Assembly: GCA_944320405.1 (NCBI GenBank)
Contig: CALUHI010000030.1
Span: forward strand, 61,124-125,123
Reading direction: 5' to 3'
DNA length: 64,000 nucleotides
From: an uncultured Eggerthellaceae bacterium
GTDB taxonomy: Bacteria > Actinomycetota > Coriobacteriia > Coriobacteriales > Eggerthellaceae
Each line of letters begins with the position of its first letter. The stretch's first letter is position 1. Of the stretch, positions 24,791-33,577 are shown piece after piece. The notes beneath the pieces are model-generated. The model made no database searches and had not been told where the DNA came from. It was given only the letters and a program-made list of their open reading frames with translations. The position numbers and the translations under genes are program-made.

Positions 24791-26769
24791 CGCGAGAAGC
24801 CGCCGCCTCCGCCGCCGAAGCCGCCTCCGCCGCCGCCGGAGAATCCCCCGCCGCCGCCGAAGCCGCCGCCTCCGCCGCTGCCGCTCGAGCTGTTCGCAGC
24901 GACGATCGACGAAGCCGAGCTTGCCGTATTCGCGAACACGTCGCCGAAGAAGTCGTTCGCGCTGGCGGCACTCGCTGCGCCAAGGTGATGGAAGCTTGCG
25001 TAGTACCACGGCGACACGTAGACAAAGTCGGTGTCGTTCCAGATCTCGGGCGCTACCGTGTTGAGATCTTCTGCCACCTGCTTCGCCACGCCGAAAATGT
25101 AGGCGTACACGAACAGTTCGCCCCACACCTTCGTGTCGGTGGGAACGCTTTCGTCAAGCGAGGTGAAATCCTTGAACCAGCGTTTGAGCGCCTCGCAGCG
25201 GGCATAGAGGTCCGCTCCTTCCTGGCTACGACGCGGCATGCCGAAAGCGATACCAAACATCACGGCCGAGCCCGGCACAAGGCAAATCATGGGCATGAAG
25301 TTCTCGAAGGAAAGCGAGAAGCCAAACGAGAGCGCCATGACGCCGACCGCGATGCCAATGAACCACGATTTGATGGTCGCGCCCTTTTGCTCGAAGTAGC
25401 CGTTGCTCACCACACGGCGGCTGACGGCGTTTTGCCACATTTCCAGCTCATGCAGGAAGTCTTCCGGCTCGTCTTTGCCATACTCGCCGATGTCGTCGAG
25501 GGTGACCTCTTGCTTGTTCTTCCCCACTTTCTCGAACACGAGCTTGTAGGCGCGCTTGTCGATTTCGCTCATCTTCTCGAGCAGCGCTGCATCGCGCACG
25601 AACAGCTTGTAGCTTTGCTCGGTCTTGTCGCGCAGAAGGCCTTGTTTGGTCCTTTCGCACGGCTCGATGCCGATAACGCCTTTCGCACACAGCCGCATGA
25701 GCGTGGCGGTGAGGTCGTTGGCGTCTTCGTCGTCCCAGCGCCACAGTCGCGCGATGACAGCAGGGTGCACGTTTTTGTCGGGAACGTCGCGCCAGTATTC
25801 ATCCTGGAACCGCGGAGTATGTTCGCGGCCGAATTTGAAGAAGAGCACAAGTGCGACGGCGATCATGGCAACCGAAAGCAATGCGGGGATCGCGATAATC
25901 AGCGTGTTGACCAGCCGCTGCGTCGCTGCCTCCTGTTGCCACTGCTCCTCTTCCGCAAGCGCGTCGGGAATGATGTCGCTGTACCACTTGCTCATCGAGG
26001 GAACATCGGTAAGCCAGGAAGTCGGAAACAGCACGCGCATTTCCGCAAACTCGCCCGAGCGCACGCGCGGCACCGAGAAGCTGATGGTGCCGTCGTCGTT
26101 GAAGGTCACGTTGCCTTCAAGGCTGCCGTGACCGAAGGCGCGCACGTTGTCGCCGCCGACGACCTGCCCGCCTTCGGGCACCGGCAGCGTAAGGGTAGCG
26201 GTAGCGTTCTGCGTGTCGGTATCCCAGCCAGCAGGGATGAACTGCCAATACAGTTGGTTCGCATCGGCGTACTGCTCGACCACACCGGAGTAGCTGTAGT
26301 CGAACACGAACGTCTTGCTTGCGTCTTCAGTGGTGGAAAACGCGTAAATGGTCTCTTGGTCTTCGTCATACGACCAACAGCCGCTCGGCGGGCCGCCGCG
26401 GTAACGCCATTCCTCGTCGAACGCGACTTCCTTCAAAGCAGATTCCCGCCCCGCCTCGTCAATGACCGACACCGCGTTGACGGCGACGCTGCCGTAGTAC
26501 GGCGGATCAAGCTGGATGGCAGACAGCGTGTACTCGCCCTTGAACTCGTAGGTACGCGACTCCACTACATGCAGCGTGCTGTCTGCGGCGATGGTTGCTT
26601 CGATATGGTCGGCCGTGCATTTGTGCGACTTGTCCGGAAAAAGCGAGTCGGTCGAATCCGACAAAAAGCTAAACACATTGGAGATGAGGGTGAAGATGAC
26701 GATCCACACGAAGATCCTGTTGAGGATGTTTCTCAGCTGAAGTGGCCTCTTGCTTTTGCTGCGCGCCAT
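24787..26769 (-). CDS. DUF2207 predicted membrane protein
   Basis: A 660-residue envelope protein. A first membrane helix at about 14-36 is followed by an external beta-rich DUF2207 domain (to about 285), a second helix near 300-325, a cytoplasmic helical domain, a helix pair near 475-520, and a glycine-rich tail (GGGGGFGGGGGF pattern) at the end. The family is widespread but unassigned; it often neighbours lemA, as here (79 bases). The Gly-rich tail explains the low-complexity DNA at 24790-24885. Role unknown, possibly envelope maintenance. Confidence 0.85.
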   Translation of the reverse strand: MARSKSKRPLQLRNILNRIFVWIVIFTLISNVFSFLSDSTDSLFPDKSHKCTADHIEATIAADSTLHVVESRTYEFKGEYTLSAIQLDPPYYGSVAVNAVSVIDEAGRESALKEVAFDEEWRYRGGPPSGCWSYDEDQETIYAFSTTEDASKTFVFDYSYSGVVEQYADANQLYWQFIPAGWDTDTQNATATLTLPVPEGGQVVGGDNVRAFGHGSLEGNVTFNDDGTISFSVPRVRSGEFAEMRVLFPTSWLTDVPSMSKWYSDIIPDALAEEEQWQQEAATQRLVNTLIIAIPALLSVAMIAVALVLFFKFGREHTPRFQDEYWRDVPDKNVHPAVIARLWRWDDEDANDLTATLMRLCAKGVIGIEPCERTKQGLLRDKTEQSYKLFVRDAALLEKMSEIDKRAYKLVFEKVGKNKQEVTLDDIGEYGKDEPEDFLHELEMWQNAVSRRVVSNGYFEQKGATIKSWFIGIAVGVMALSFGFSLSFENFMPMICLVPGSAVMFGIAFGMPRRSQEGADLYARCEALKRWFKDFTSLDESVPTDTKVWGELFVYAYIFGVAKQVAEDLNTVAPEIWNDTDFVYVSPWYYASFHHLGAASAASANDFFGDVFANTASSASSIVAANSSSGSGGGGGFGGGGGFSGGGGGGFGGGGGGFSR

Positions 26770-26848
26770 ACGATCCTCCCAACACCGCTTTGCTTCCAGC
26801 TCACCCGCCCATCAGGCGCAGTAGGCCTTGCCCCGTGCAGGGTGAAAA

Positions 26849-27412
26849 TCAGAACTTCACCTGCGGTGCGGCCTCGGCGCCGGCAGCCGCATCGAAAAGA
26901 TCACGTACCTTGAAGCCAAACATGCCCGCAAAAATCAGCGCCGGGAACGTCTGGATTGCGTTGTTGTACTTCATGACCACATCGTTGAAGCTCTGGCGCA
27001 TGTAGCTGATCTTGTCTTCTGTCTCGGAAAGCTGGCTCTGCAGGTCCTGGAAGTTCACGTTCGCCTTGAGGTCGGGATACGCTTCCGCCACGGCGAAGAG
27101 CGATTTCAGGGCGCCCGTGAGCATGCCTTCCGCCTGCACGCGTTCACCTTCTGTGGAGGCGTTCATGCACGCAGCACGCGCCGCCGTCACCCCTTCGAGC
27201 GTGCCGCTTTCGTGCGAAGCGTAGCCCTTGACCGTTTCCACCAGATTGGGGATCAGGTCCAAACGACGCTGGAGCTGCACGTCCACCTGCGCCCACGCAT
27301 TGTCCACTCGATTGCGCAGCTTGACCAGGTTGTTGTACATGGCAATGAGCGCGATGACCAGAACCACGACCACCACGGCGATGACGACCACGACGATTGT
27401 TCCGATATCCAT
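26849..27412 (-). CDS. LemA family protein
   Basis: A 187-residue protein with one N-terminal membrane helix (residues 5-25, [20 protein letters not shown]) and the LemA helical domain: [39 protein letters not shown] and [21 protein letters not shown]. The ATG at 27412 has AGGGGG six bases before it, excluding 29 upstream codons. Upstream of and co-directional with the DUF2207 gene, a recurrent pair. Biological role unsettled. Confidence 0.9.
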   Translation of the reverse strand: MDIGTIVVVVIAVVVVVLVIALIAMYNNLVKLRNRVDNAWAQVDVQLQRRLDLIPNLVETVKGYASHESGTLEGVTAARAACMNASTEGERVQAEGMLTGALKSLFAVAEAYPDLKANVNFQDLQSQLSETEDKISYMRQSFNDVVMKYNNAIQTFPALIFAGMFGFKVRDLFDAAAGAEAAPQVKF

Positions 27413-27526
27413 AATGACCCCCTGAAGGCAAACGCCCAACAACTTCCTACCGCCCTCAGTATAGCCAGGCGCGTGGCAAATGGACAAGCCGTTTGCCACG
27501 CGAGCTCAGCAGTCCCGAAGACGAGA

Positions 27527-27567
27527 AAGCCCCCTGCGATTGGACTTCGGTCCATCACAGGGGGCTT
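27527..27567 (-). terminator. Terminator-like hairpin downstream of efp
   Basis: AAGCCCCCTG pairs with CAGGGGGCTT; an inner stem TGGAC-TTCG-GTCCA has a stable tetraloop. In the minus direction the stem is followed by TCTCG after CTT, a weak T-tract. It lies some 230 bases past the efp stop. Confidence 0.5.
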
Positions 27568-27761
27568 GAACGGCTCCGGGGCCCGCTCCGCCGACCGGCA
27601 GGTCGGCGAGGCGTTTTGTCGACCAGGTTGAGCACGGGCGAGCGAGGGCGCCTCCGGTGCCCGAGATTCGCGGGATCGCGCAGCCGAAGCGTACTTGGGT
27701 ACGCGAGTCTGCGGGATCGCGCGAAGATCGGGTGCCCGAGGCGGCCGCAGCGCCAGCTCAT

Positions 27762-27785
27762 TCCGCCGACCGGCAGGTCGGCGGA
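27762..27785. repeat. Palindrome directly after efp
   Basis: TCCGCCGACC and GGTCGGCGGA pair around GGCA. The core also occurs at 27588-27608. May end efp transcription. Confidence 0.5.
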
Positions 27786-27793
27786 ACCGAAAA

Positions 27794-28354
27794 CTACACG
27801 CGCTTGACGAAGTGGCCGTCGCGGGTGTCGATCTGCAGAACGTCGCCGATGGCCACGTAGGTGGGCACCTGGATGGTGGTGCCGGTCTCCAGCGTGGCGG
27901 GCTTGGGGGTGTTGGTGGCGGTGTCGCCCTGGAAGCCAGGCTCGGTCTCGGTGACCTCAAGCTCGACGAACATCTGCGGCTCGATGCTGATCAGCTCGTC
28001 GCCGGCGTACAGCAGCGTTGCCTCGTCGTTTTCCTTCAGCCACTTGGCAGCATCGCCCACCGTCTCGGCGGGAACGGCCATCTGCTCGTAGGTGTCGTTG
28101 TCCATCAGCCAGAAGTCGGCACCGTCGTTGTACAGGTACTGCAGCTTCTTGGTCTCAAGACGCACGGAGTCGAATTTGGTGCCAGAGTTGAAGGTGTAGT
28201 CCACCACGCGGCCGGAGCGGATGTCCTTGAGCTTGGTGCGCACGAACGCACCGCCCTTGCCGGGCTTCACATGCTGGAACTCAACGATGGTCCACAGCTT
28301 GTTGTTGTAATCGATGCACATGCCGTTCTTGAAGTCGGCGGTGGAGATTGCCAT
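27794..28354 (-). CDS. efp: Translation elongation factor P
   Basis: Helps the ribosome through polyproline stretches. The 186 residues have the three beta domains of EF-P; the tip loop reads KPGKGGAF, the lysine of PGKG being the position modified in some bacteria. Other signatures are LKDIRSGRVVDYTF and the C-terminal DTRDGHFVKRV. The ATG at 28354 has AAAGGAAT before it. No modification enzymes (EpmA/B, YmfI) are in the window. It lies after pepP; a TATACT at 28419-28424, in the last codons of pepP, and a leader hairpin suggest extra, independent expression. Confidence 0.95.
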   Translation of the reverse strand: MAISTADFKNGMCIDYNNKLWTIVEFQHVKPGKGGAFVRTKLKDIRSGRVVDYTFNSGTKFDSVRLETKKLQYLYNDGADFWLMDNDTYEQMAVPAETVGDAAKWLKENDEATLLYAGDELISIEPQMFVELEVTETEPGFQGDTATNTPKPATLETGTTIQVPTYVAIGDVLQIDTRDGHFVKRV

Positions 28355-28376
28355 GCTTGTTATTCCTTTCAAACTA

Positions 28377-28399
28377 CCGGACGCACCCCTCGCGTCCGG
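28377..28399 (-). promoter_or_regulatory. Leader hairpin of efp
   Basis: CCGGACGC and GCGTCCGG form a perfect 8-bp stem around seven bases, between the pepP stop and the efp ribosome site. No T-run in the minus direction. Confidence 0.4.
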
Positions 28400-28414
28400 C
28401 TACGTGCCAAACCG

Positions 28415-29548
28415 TTACAGTATAACCATCTCATGCGAGGATTTCGTGAAGACATCGAAACCGTCGGCAGTGATCACGCCGAAATCCTCCAGGCGCATGC
28501 CGAACTCTCCAGGCAGATATACGCCAGGCTCCACCGTGACGACGTTGCCTTCGACAAGCGGCTCGTCGTTGCGCGGTGACAGCGTTGGCTCTTCGTGGAT
28601 GTCGATGCCCACGCCATGGCCAAGCGCATGGCCCATCTTGCCTTCGAGGCCGTGCGCAGCAAGCACTTTCTCGGCAAGTTCATGTGCCTGCTTGCCGGTA
28701 ATGCCCGGAGCAAGAAGAGCTTCGACCTGCTCATTCGCCGCGCAAATCGCCTCGTAGGCATCGCGCATACGCGCTGACGGCTGCCCCAAAAACACCGTGC
28801 GCGTCATGTCGGAGCAGTACCCCGCCGCGCGCGCCCCGAAATCCATCACCACGCACTGCCCCGCTTCGAGCCGCGTTGCCCCGGGAATCGCATGCGGGCT
28901 CGCACCGTTAGCTCCCGTCGCAACAATGGAGGGAAACGCCAGCCCCTCGGCACCATTGCGACGCATGAAATCGTCCAGCTCGATCTGCACCTCGCGCTCG
29001 GTCATGCCCGGCTTCACGAACGTGACGATATGGGCAAACGCAGCATCCGTAACGGCCTGCGCCTCACGCATGCGGGCAATCTCATCGGCATCCTTTACCG
29101 CGCGCAAACGTTGGACGAACCCGTCCGTCTCGCGCAAAGCGACAGCCTGCGCGCCCTCGGCAACTTCCTGCTCCAACGCGCGGTACTCGCGCAGCGGCAG
29201 TTCGTCCTCGATGCCAAGAACGAACTCGGCGGCAGCGTCATCCCGGTATTCTTCGGCGATCCCCGCCTCGCATATCGCGAACTTCGCGTGGGTCGTTCGC
29301 GCATCGTCGATCTCGACCACGCCCCCTGCAACATGCGCAGCTCGGCGTGCTGCTTCGGCATAGCGCGAGTCGGTGTGCATCTTCACCGCATGGCGCGCGA
29401 CCATGAGCGCGTGGGCGCGCTCTTCGTCGAGTACGCCGTCGAACGCCGTGAGCCAGCGGATGTCGGACGTGTTGCGCGCGTAGAACGCGTCGATGCCAGC
29501 GCCGGCGCATGCGGCGCGAAGCTTAGCGATCCTCTCGCGCGAGCAGGA
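28415..29548 (-). CDS. pepP: Xaa-Pro aminopeptidase (M24 family)
   Basis: Removes N-terminal residues that precede proline. The 377 residues contain a creatinase-like N-terminal domain (1-125) and the pita-bread catalytic domain, with metal ligands in VVMDFGARAAGYCSDMTRT, LGHGVGIDIHEEP, VVTVEPGVYLPG and MRLEDFGVI. The ATG at 29548 lies inside the 3' end of aroQ, 26 bases of overlap, with AAGGAGG before it. It is followed by efp, a conserved neighbour pair that fits proline-related functions. Confidence 0.93.
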   Translation of the reverse strand, partial: SCSRERIAKLRAACAGAGIDAFYARNTSDIRWLTAFDGVLDEERAHALMVARHAVKMHTDSRYAEAARRAAHVAGGVVEIDDARTTHAKFAICEAGIAEEYRDDAAAEFVLGIEDELPLREYRALEQEVAEGAQAVALRETDGFVQRLRAVKDADEIARMREAQAVTDAAFAHIVTFVKPGMTEREVQIELDDFMRRNGAEGLAFPSIVATGANGASPHAIPGATRLEAGQCVVMDFGARAAGYCSDMTRTVFLGQPSARMRDAYEAICAANEQVEALLAPGITGKQAHELAEKVLAAHGLEGKMGHALGHGVGIDIHEEPTLSPRNDEPLVEGNVVTVEPGVYLPGEFGMRLEDFGVITADGFDVFTKSSHEMVIL

Positions 29549-29960
29549 CATCGACAGCCTCCTTGTAGCCTTCCTTGCCCTTGCCTTTGATCTGCGCAAC
29601 GCACACCGGCTCGATCACCGACACCGCACGGAACGGTTCGCGGGCGTTGATGTCGGACAAGTGGACCTCAACCACTGGCGTGTCAATGGAGCCAACCGCG
29701 TCGCGCAGCGCATAGGAATAATGCGTATGAGCGCCCGGATTGTACACGATGCCGTCGTAGCGCCAGTGCGCTTCGTGGATCTTGTCGATGAGCACGCCTT
29801 CGTGGTTCGACTGGAAGCAATCAACCTGCACGCCTCGCTCGGCGCCGTAAGCGACAATCTCCGCCTCGATCGAATCCAGCGTGTCGCGTCCGTAAACCTC
29901 CGGTTCGCGCACGCCCAGCATGTTCAGATTGGGCCCGTTTAGCAAAAGGATCTTTTTCAT
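29523..29960 (-). CDS. aroQ: 3-dehydroquinate dehydratase, type II
   Basis: Dehydrates 3-dehydroquinate to 3-dehydroshikimate. The 145 residues carry GPNLNMLGVREPEVYG (with the catalytic Tyr at 23), FQSNHEG, the catalytic His in NPGAHTHYS and EVHLSDI. Its start immediately follows the aroB stop, and the 3' end contains the ribosome site and first codons of pepP. Fourth enzyme of the aroC-K-B-Q order. Confidence 0.95.
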   Translation of the reverse strand: MKKILLLNGPNLNMLGVREPEVYGRDTLDSIEAEIVAYGAERGVQVDCFQSNHEGVLIDKIHEAHWRYDGIVYNPGAHTHYSYALRDAVGSIDTPVVEVHLSDINAREPFRAVSVIEPVCVAQIKGKGKEGYKEAVDVLLAREDR

Positions 29961-31067
29961 TTACTTTTCCTCCGCCCATTTCCGCAAGTAAGCGAGGATG
30001 GTCGCATCGTCAACCTCGACAAGCTCCCAGTCCCCCACATCACGCGGGAGCACAAAGCGAACATGCCCGCCGCGCGCCTTCTTGTCGCGCTTCATTGCAT
30101 CGAGCATCTCCTCGGGCGATGCCGACCAATCCAGCGGCGGCAGGCCGAGCGCATCCAAAAGCTCGTCTTGCGCTGCCGCAAACTCAGGCGACGCCCCCAC
30201 AAGATCAATCGCCATCCGCGCAGCAAAGCGCATTCCCTCCGCCACGCCTTCGCCATGGCTGAACGTCCCATAGCCCGCAAGCTTTTCCACCGCATGCCCA
30301 AGCGTGTGACCGTAGTTGAGGCATTCGCGCACGCCTTTGCTCTCGGTCTTGTCTTCGGCCACGACGTCAGCCTTGAGCACCACGCAGCGCGCGATGGCTT
30401 CCGATACCGCCTCCGGGTCGCGCGCAGCGATGGCTTCGGCATGGTCGGTCAGCCAGAAGAAGAAATCGTCGGAATCGATGACTGCCGACTTCGCCACTTC
30501 GGCGCAGCCGCACCGCCACTCGCGGTCGGGCAAGGTGGCGAGCGTACCCGTGTCGGCGCCCACGTACATCGGCTGCTTGAAGGCTCCCACCAGGTTTTTT
30601 CCCGCCTCTAGGTTGACGGCGGTCTTTCCTCCCACCGAAGAGTCCACCATGGCAAGAAGAGTCGTGGGCACCTGCACCACTGCAACGCCGCGCATGTAGG
30701 TGGCCGCAACGAAACCGGCAAGGTCGCCCACCACGCCGCCGCCGAGCGCCACCACGACGCAGTCACGCCCAAAGCCAAGCTGCGCCATGGCCTCCCAGAT
30801 CTCGCCGAGCACCGAAAGGGACTTCGAGTCCTCCCCTGCGGGAACCACGATGTCACGGACGCGCAAGTCGGCTTCCTTCAGCGAATCGCGCGCGGCGTCG
30901 CGATACAGCGGCGCCACATTGGAGTCGGTGATGATGAGCGCACGGCCTTCCCCCTCGATGCCGCAGGCGCTGCGAACATGAGAACCAAGCCCCGCCAGCA
31001 CGCCGCTTCCGATGCGCACGTCGTAGGGTTGTTCTCCAGGGATGTTGACCACTACTTTCGTTGCCAC
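29961..31067 (-). CDS. aroB: 3-dehydroquinate synthase
   Basis: NAD-dependent, metal-dependent cyclisation of DAHP to 3-dehydroquinate. The 368-residue protein has GGGVVGDLAGFVAATYMRGV and VPTTLLAMVDSSVGGKTAVN in the nucleotide/substrate region, and metal ligands in LNYGHTLGHAVE and FSHGEGVAEGM. It overlaps the aroK 3' end by 16 bases and abuts aroQ, so it is tightly coupled within the shikimate operon. Confidence 0.96.
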   Translation of the reverse strand: MATKVVVNIPGEQPYDVRIGSGVLAGLGSHVRSACGIEGEGRALIITDSNVAPLYRDAARDSLKEADLRVRDIVVPAGEDSKSLSVLGEIWEAMAQLGFGRDCVVVALGGGVVGDLAGFVAATYMRGVAVVQVPTTLLAMVDSSVGGKTAVNLEAGKNLVGAFKQPMYVGADTGTLATLPDREWRCGCAEVAKSAVIDSDDFFFWLTDHAEAIAARDPEAVSEAIARCVVLKADVVAEDKTESKGVRECLNYGHTLGHAVEKLAGYGTFSHGEGVAEGMRFAARMAIDLVGASPEFAAAQDELLDALGLPPLDWSASPEEMLDAMKRDKKARGGHVRFVLPRDVGDWELVEVDDATILAYLRKWAEEK

Positions 31068-31735
31068 AGAATGCCTTCCTTCCGCAGGATGGACCTTACT
31101 TGGTAAGCGAGCGCAGTGACGCCCTTGCCCGATGTGTCGACAACCGCATCGGCAACTTCCTCGTAGAGGGGAAGACGCTCAGCATTCGTTTTGCGCGCCG
31201 CCTCGGCGTCGCCCAACAACGGACGCGTCGACGGGTCGCTGATGCGTGACTTCGCCTCATCGGCGCCCACCTTCAGAAACACCACGAACCCGCCTTCACG
31301 CAAGATGGCGCGGTTCTCGGGACGAAGCACCACGCCACCACCGCACGAGATCAGCGCAGGTTCGCCCTGCGTCATCTCGCGCAGCACCTGTGTTTCCAGA
31401 TCGCGGAAAAATCCTTCGCCGTCTTCAGCGAAGATATCGCGAATGCGCCTGCCATCGCGACGCTCGATGTAGGAGTCCATGTCGATGGATGCGATACCGC
31501 ACAAACGCGCCAGGCGACGTGACACCGACGTCTTGCCAGCACCCATAAAGCCCACGAAGAACACCGGGCGAGAAAGCTCGCAGATCTCACGCTCCCGGCT
31601 CACATGCGATGCAGGGCCTTTGCCACAAGAGCCACCCTGCTTGCGCGCGCCGCCCGAGCCGCCGCGATGCTTGGCACCGTCGCGACGCGGCTTCGAAGAA
31701 CCGCTTTCGTGCCGGCGCTTTTCTGGAGCGGCCAT
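31052..31735 (-). CDS. aroK: Shikimate kinase with basic N-terminal extension
   Basis: Phosphorylates shikimate. The kinase core starts near residue 57 (VFFVGFMGAGKTSVSRRLA, Walker A at 61-69), with IDMDSYIE, GEGFFRDLE and SCGGGVVLRPENR for shikimate binding and the lid near STRPLL. Residues 1-55 are an extra segment rich in Arg, Lys, Gly and Ser. The ATG at 31735, with GAGGT before it and five bases after the aroC stop, is well placed, so the extension is probably translated. Its role is unknown. Confidence 0.92.
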   Translation of the reverse strand: MAAPEKRRHESGSSKPRRDGAKHRGGSGGARKQGGSCGKGPASHVSREREICELSRPVFFVGFMGAGKTSVSRRLARLCGIASIDMDSYIERRDGRRIRDIFAEDGEGFFRDLETQVLREMTQGEPALISCGGGVVLRPENRAILREGGFVVFLKVGADEAKSRISDPSTRPLLGDAEAARKTNAERLPLYEEVADAVVDTSGKGVTALAYQVRSILRKEGILWQRK

Positions 31736-31739
31736 GCCG

Positions 31740-32912
31740 CTACCTCGACGCCGTGCGCAGGCGCTGCTTGTAGGCGCGCACTGCGGCTTTGATGTCAGTC
31801 ATGTTGTCGCAGCCGAACTTGCGCAGATACGCATCGGCCAAAACGAACGCCACCTCAGCTTCGGCGATGACTGCGGCAGCGGGCACCGCGCACACGTCGC
31901 TGCGCTCCTTCGACGCCTCGGCAGGTTCCAGCGTGTCCAGGTCGATCGTGCCCAAAGGACGCATCAGCGTGGCGATAGGCTTCATGGCTGCTGTGATGAC
32001 AAGCGGCAATCCGGTGGTCATTCCACCTTCGAGACCGCCGGCGTTGTTGCCGCCGCGCGTGAACCCGCGTTTGGGATCGAGCGTAATCTCGTCGTGCACC
32101 TTCGAGCCCGGAAGCTTCGCCGCCTGGAAGCCCAACCCGAACTCAACGCCCTTAATGGCAGGAATGGAGAGCACCGCCGCTCCCAGTTGGGACGTTAAGC
32201 GATCGCGTCCCGTGGCGTAACCACCCACGCCGGGAACCAATCCGCGCACGACCACGCGAAACGTTCCGCCCAAACTGTCGCGGTCCTCGATGGCTTTGTC
32301 GATGGCGCGCTTCATCGCGCGCGTCGCGCCTGAATCGGGACAGCGAACCTCGGAAAGCTCGATATCAAGCGGCTTGTAAAACGCCGCCGCAGCGATGGGA
32401 TCGTCTTCCTTCATGGCGGCATCGCCTATGGAGATCACGTACGAGAGCACTTCCACGCCCAGCTCTGCCAGAAATTCGCGGGGGATCCCCGAAGCCGCAA
32501 CGCGCGCGGCAGTTTCGCGCGCGGATGCGCGCTCCAGGATGTTACGGCAATCGTCGGTGTCGGTTTTCAGCACACCCAGAAGGTCGGCGTGCCCCGGACG
32601 CGGCGTCACTTCGCGCATGAGGTCGGCAGGCGGCTCGCCAAACGGCGCCATGCGCTGCTCCCAGTTCTCCCAATCGCGGTTGCGCACCACCATGGATACG
32701 GGAGAGCCCAGCGTGCGCCCGAAGCGGATTCCCCCCGTCACACGCACGGTATCGCGCTCGATTTTCTGGCGGCCACCACGGCCATAGCCCGACTGGCGGC
32801 GCGCGAGGTCGGCATTGATCTGCTCTTCGGAAACGCGCAGCCCAGCGGGCACGCCTTCTACTATGGCAGTAAGCTCGGGGCCATGGCTTTCGCCGGCAGT
32901 AAAGTAGCGCAT
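31740..32912 (-). CDS. aroC: Chorismate synthase
   Basis: Converts EPSP to chorismate using reduced FMN, last step of the common aromatic pathway. The 390 residues start with MRYFTAGESHGPELTAIVEG and include RRQSGYGRGGRQ, ASARETAARVAASG and the FMN-site segment GNNAGGLEGGMTTG; all are family hallmarks. It has its own likely promoter (TACAAT at 32951-32956) downstream of a palindromic repeat, so it may start a separate transcript aroC-K-B-Q-pepP(-efp). Confidence 0.96.
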   Translation of the reverse strand: MRYFTAGESHGPELTAIVEGVPAGLRVSEEQINADLARRQSGYGRGGRQKIERDTVRVTGGIRFGRTLGSPVSMVVRNRDWENWEQRMAPFGEPPADLMREVTPRPGHADLLGVLKTDTDDCRNILERASARETAARVAASGIPREFLAELGVEVLSYVISIGDAAMKEDDPIAAAAFYKPLDIELSEVRCPDSGATRAMKRAIDKAIEDRDSLGGTFRVVVRGLVPGVGGYATGRDRLTSQLGAAVLSIPAIKGVEFGLGFQAAKLPGSKVHDEITLDPKRGFTRGGNNAGGLEGGMTTGLPLVITAAMKPIATLMRPLGTIDLDTLEPAEASKERSDVCAVPAAAVIAEAEVAFVLADAYLRKFGCDNMTDIKAAVRAYKQRLRTASR

Positions 32913-32950
32913 GCGTGCATCTTTCCCTCGTGATGTGACATACGCTGGTT

Positions 32951-32956
32951 ATTGTA
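32951..32956 (-). promoter_or_regulatory. -10 element of aroC
   Basis: Minus strand TACAAT about 40 bases before the aroC start, in the gap between queD and aroC. Confidence 0.35.
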
Positions 32957-33002
32957 CCCCAGCCGGTGTTTCCGGGATGTTGCCACACCCGCACCGGAAG
33001 AG

Positions 33003-33075
33003 GCGGTGTGACAGGGGACGGTCCTTCTGTCACATTTGAATAATGTGACAGAAGGACCGTCCCCTGTCACACCGC
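33003..33075. repeat. REPIN-like perfect palindrome, copy 1
   Basis: Two perfectly complementary 34-base arms (33003-33036 and 33042-33075) flank TGAAT. The arms contain GTGACAGGGGACGGTCCTTC and TGTCAC, shared exactly with the element at 54317. It lies between queD and aroC and, once transcribed, would form a very stable hairpin, perhaps ending the queD transcript. Confidence 0.85.
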
Positions 33076-33089
33076 GTCACACCTCCATG

Positions 33090-33509
33090 TTACGGGCGAT
33101 AGATTGCGCAGTTGTTCGGAGTTTCGTACATATCCACCTGACTCACGGGAAGATCCTGTTCCGTCAGACGCTCGGCGAAGTAGCGTGCCAGGTTCTCGGC
33201 GGTGGTTCTAAACGGCAGGATGGTCAGCGAAAACCCCTCCTCTTCCAAAGCTTCGACCGTAGCGGGCTTCAGCGTGCCCTCTTCCACAAGGAACGTGTGA
33301 TCGAGCTCTTCGGCGAGTTCGCGCACGGCGCGTTTGAACACGCCGAAGTCCAGCACCATGTCGCGCATGGTGCCTTCGGTTTGCAAGTCGGACTGGCCCA
33401 GATACACCACCACACGCCACCGATGCCCGTGCAGGTTCTCGCATTTGCCGTAGTAGTCAGCCAGAAAGTGGGCGGAATCAAACGCCGCCTCGGTTTTTAG
33501 TCCGTACAT
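33090..33509 (-). CDS. queD: 6-carboxytetrahydropterin synthase QueD / PTPS family
   Basis: Converts dihydroneopterin triphosphate to 6-carboxy-tetrahydropterin in queuosine and 7-deazaguanine synthesis. The 139 residues show FDSAHFL, the zinc site with catalytic Cys in GKCENLHGHRW, DFGVFKRAVRE, LDHTFLV, TAENLARYF and ETPNNCAIY. The ATG at 33509 has GGAGG before it. It sits alone among shikimate genes; queC, queE and folE are not in the window. Activity as a classical PTPS cannot be excluded. Confidence 0.9.
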   Translation of the reverse strand: MYGLKTEAAFDSAHFLADYYGKCENLHGHRWRVVVYLGQSDLQTEGTMRDMVLDFGVFKRAVRELAEELDHTFLVEEGTLKPATVEALEEEGFSLTILPFRTTAENLARYFAERLTEQDLPVSQVDMYETPNNCAIYRP

Positions 33510-33577
33510 CGGAAACCTCCGAATCAATTATGCGAGCACCTGCCCGTCTTTCCCAAAAAGGCTGTTCCCCAACACGC

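Larger units (their letters stand above)
27413..27793. repeat. Repeat-rich intergenic region between lemA and efp
   Basis: No gene is supported. It holds the efp terminator, two copies of the palindrome CCGCCGACCGGCAGGTCGGC (27588 and 27763), two copies of GCGGGATCGCGC (27670 and 27711) and the segment TTTTGTCGACCAGGTTGAGC at 27614, which recurs with one change at 43534. The high GC and the palindromes suggest a mobile or structural intergenic repeat rather than coding DNA. Confidence 0.6.
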
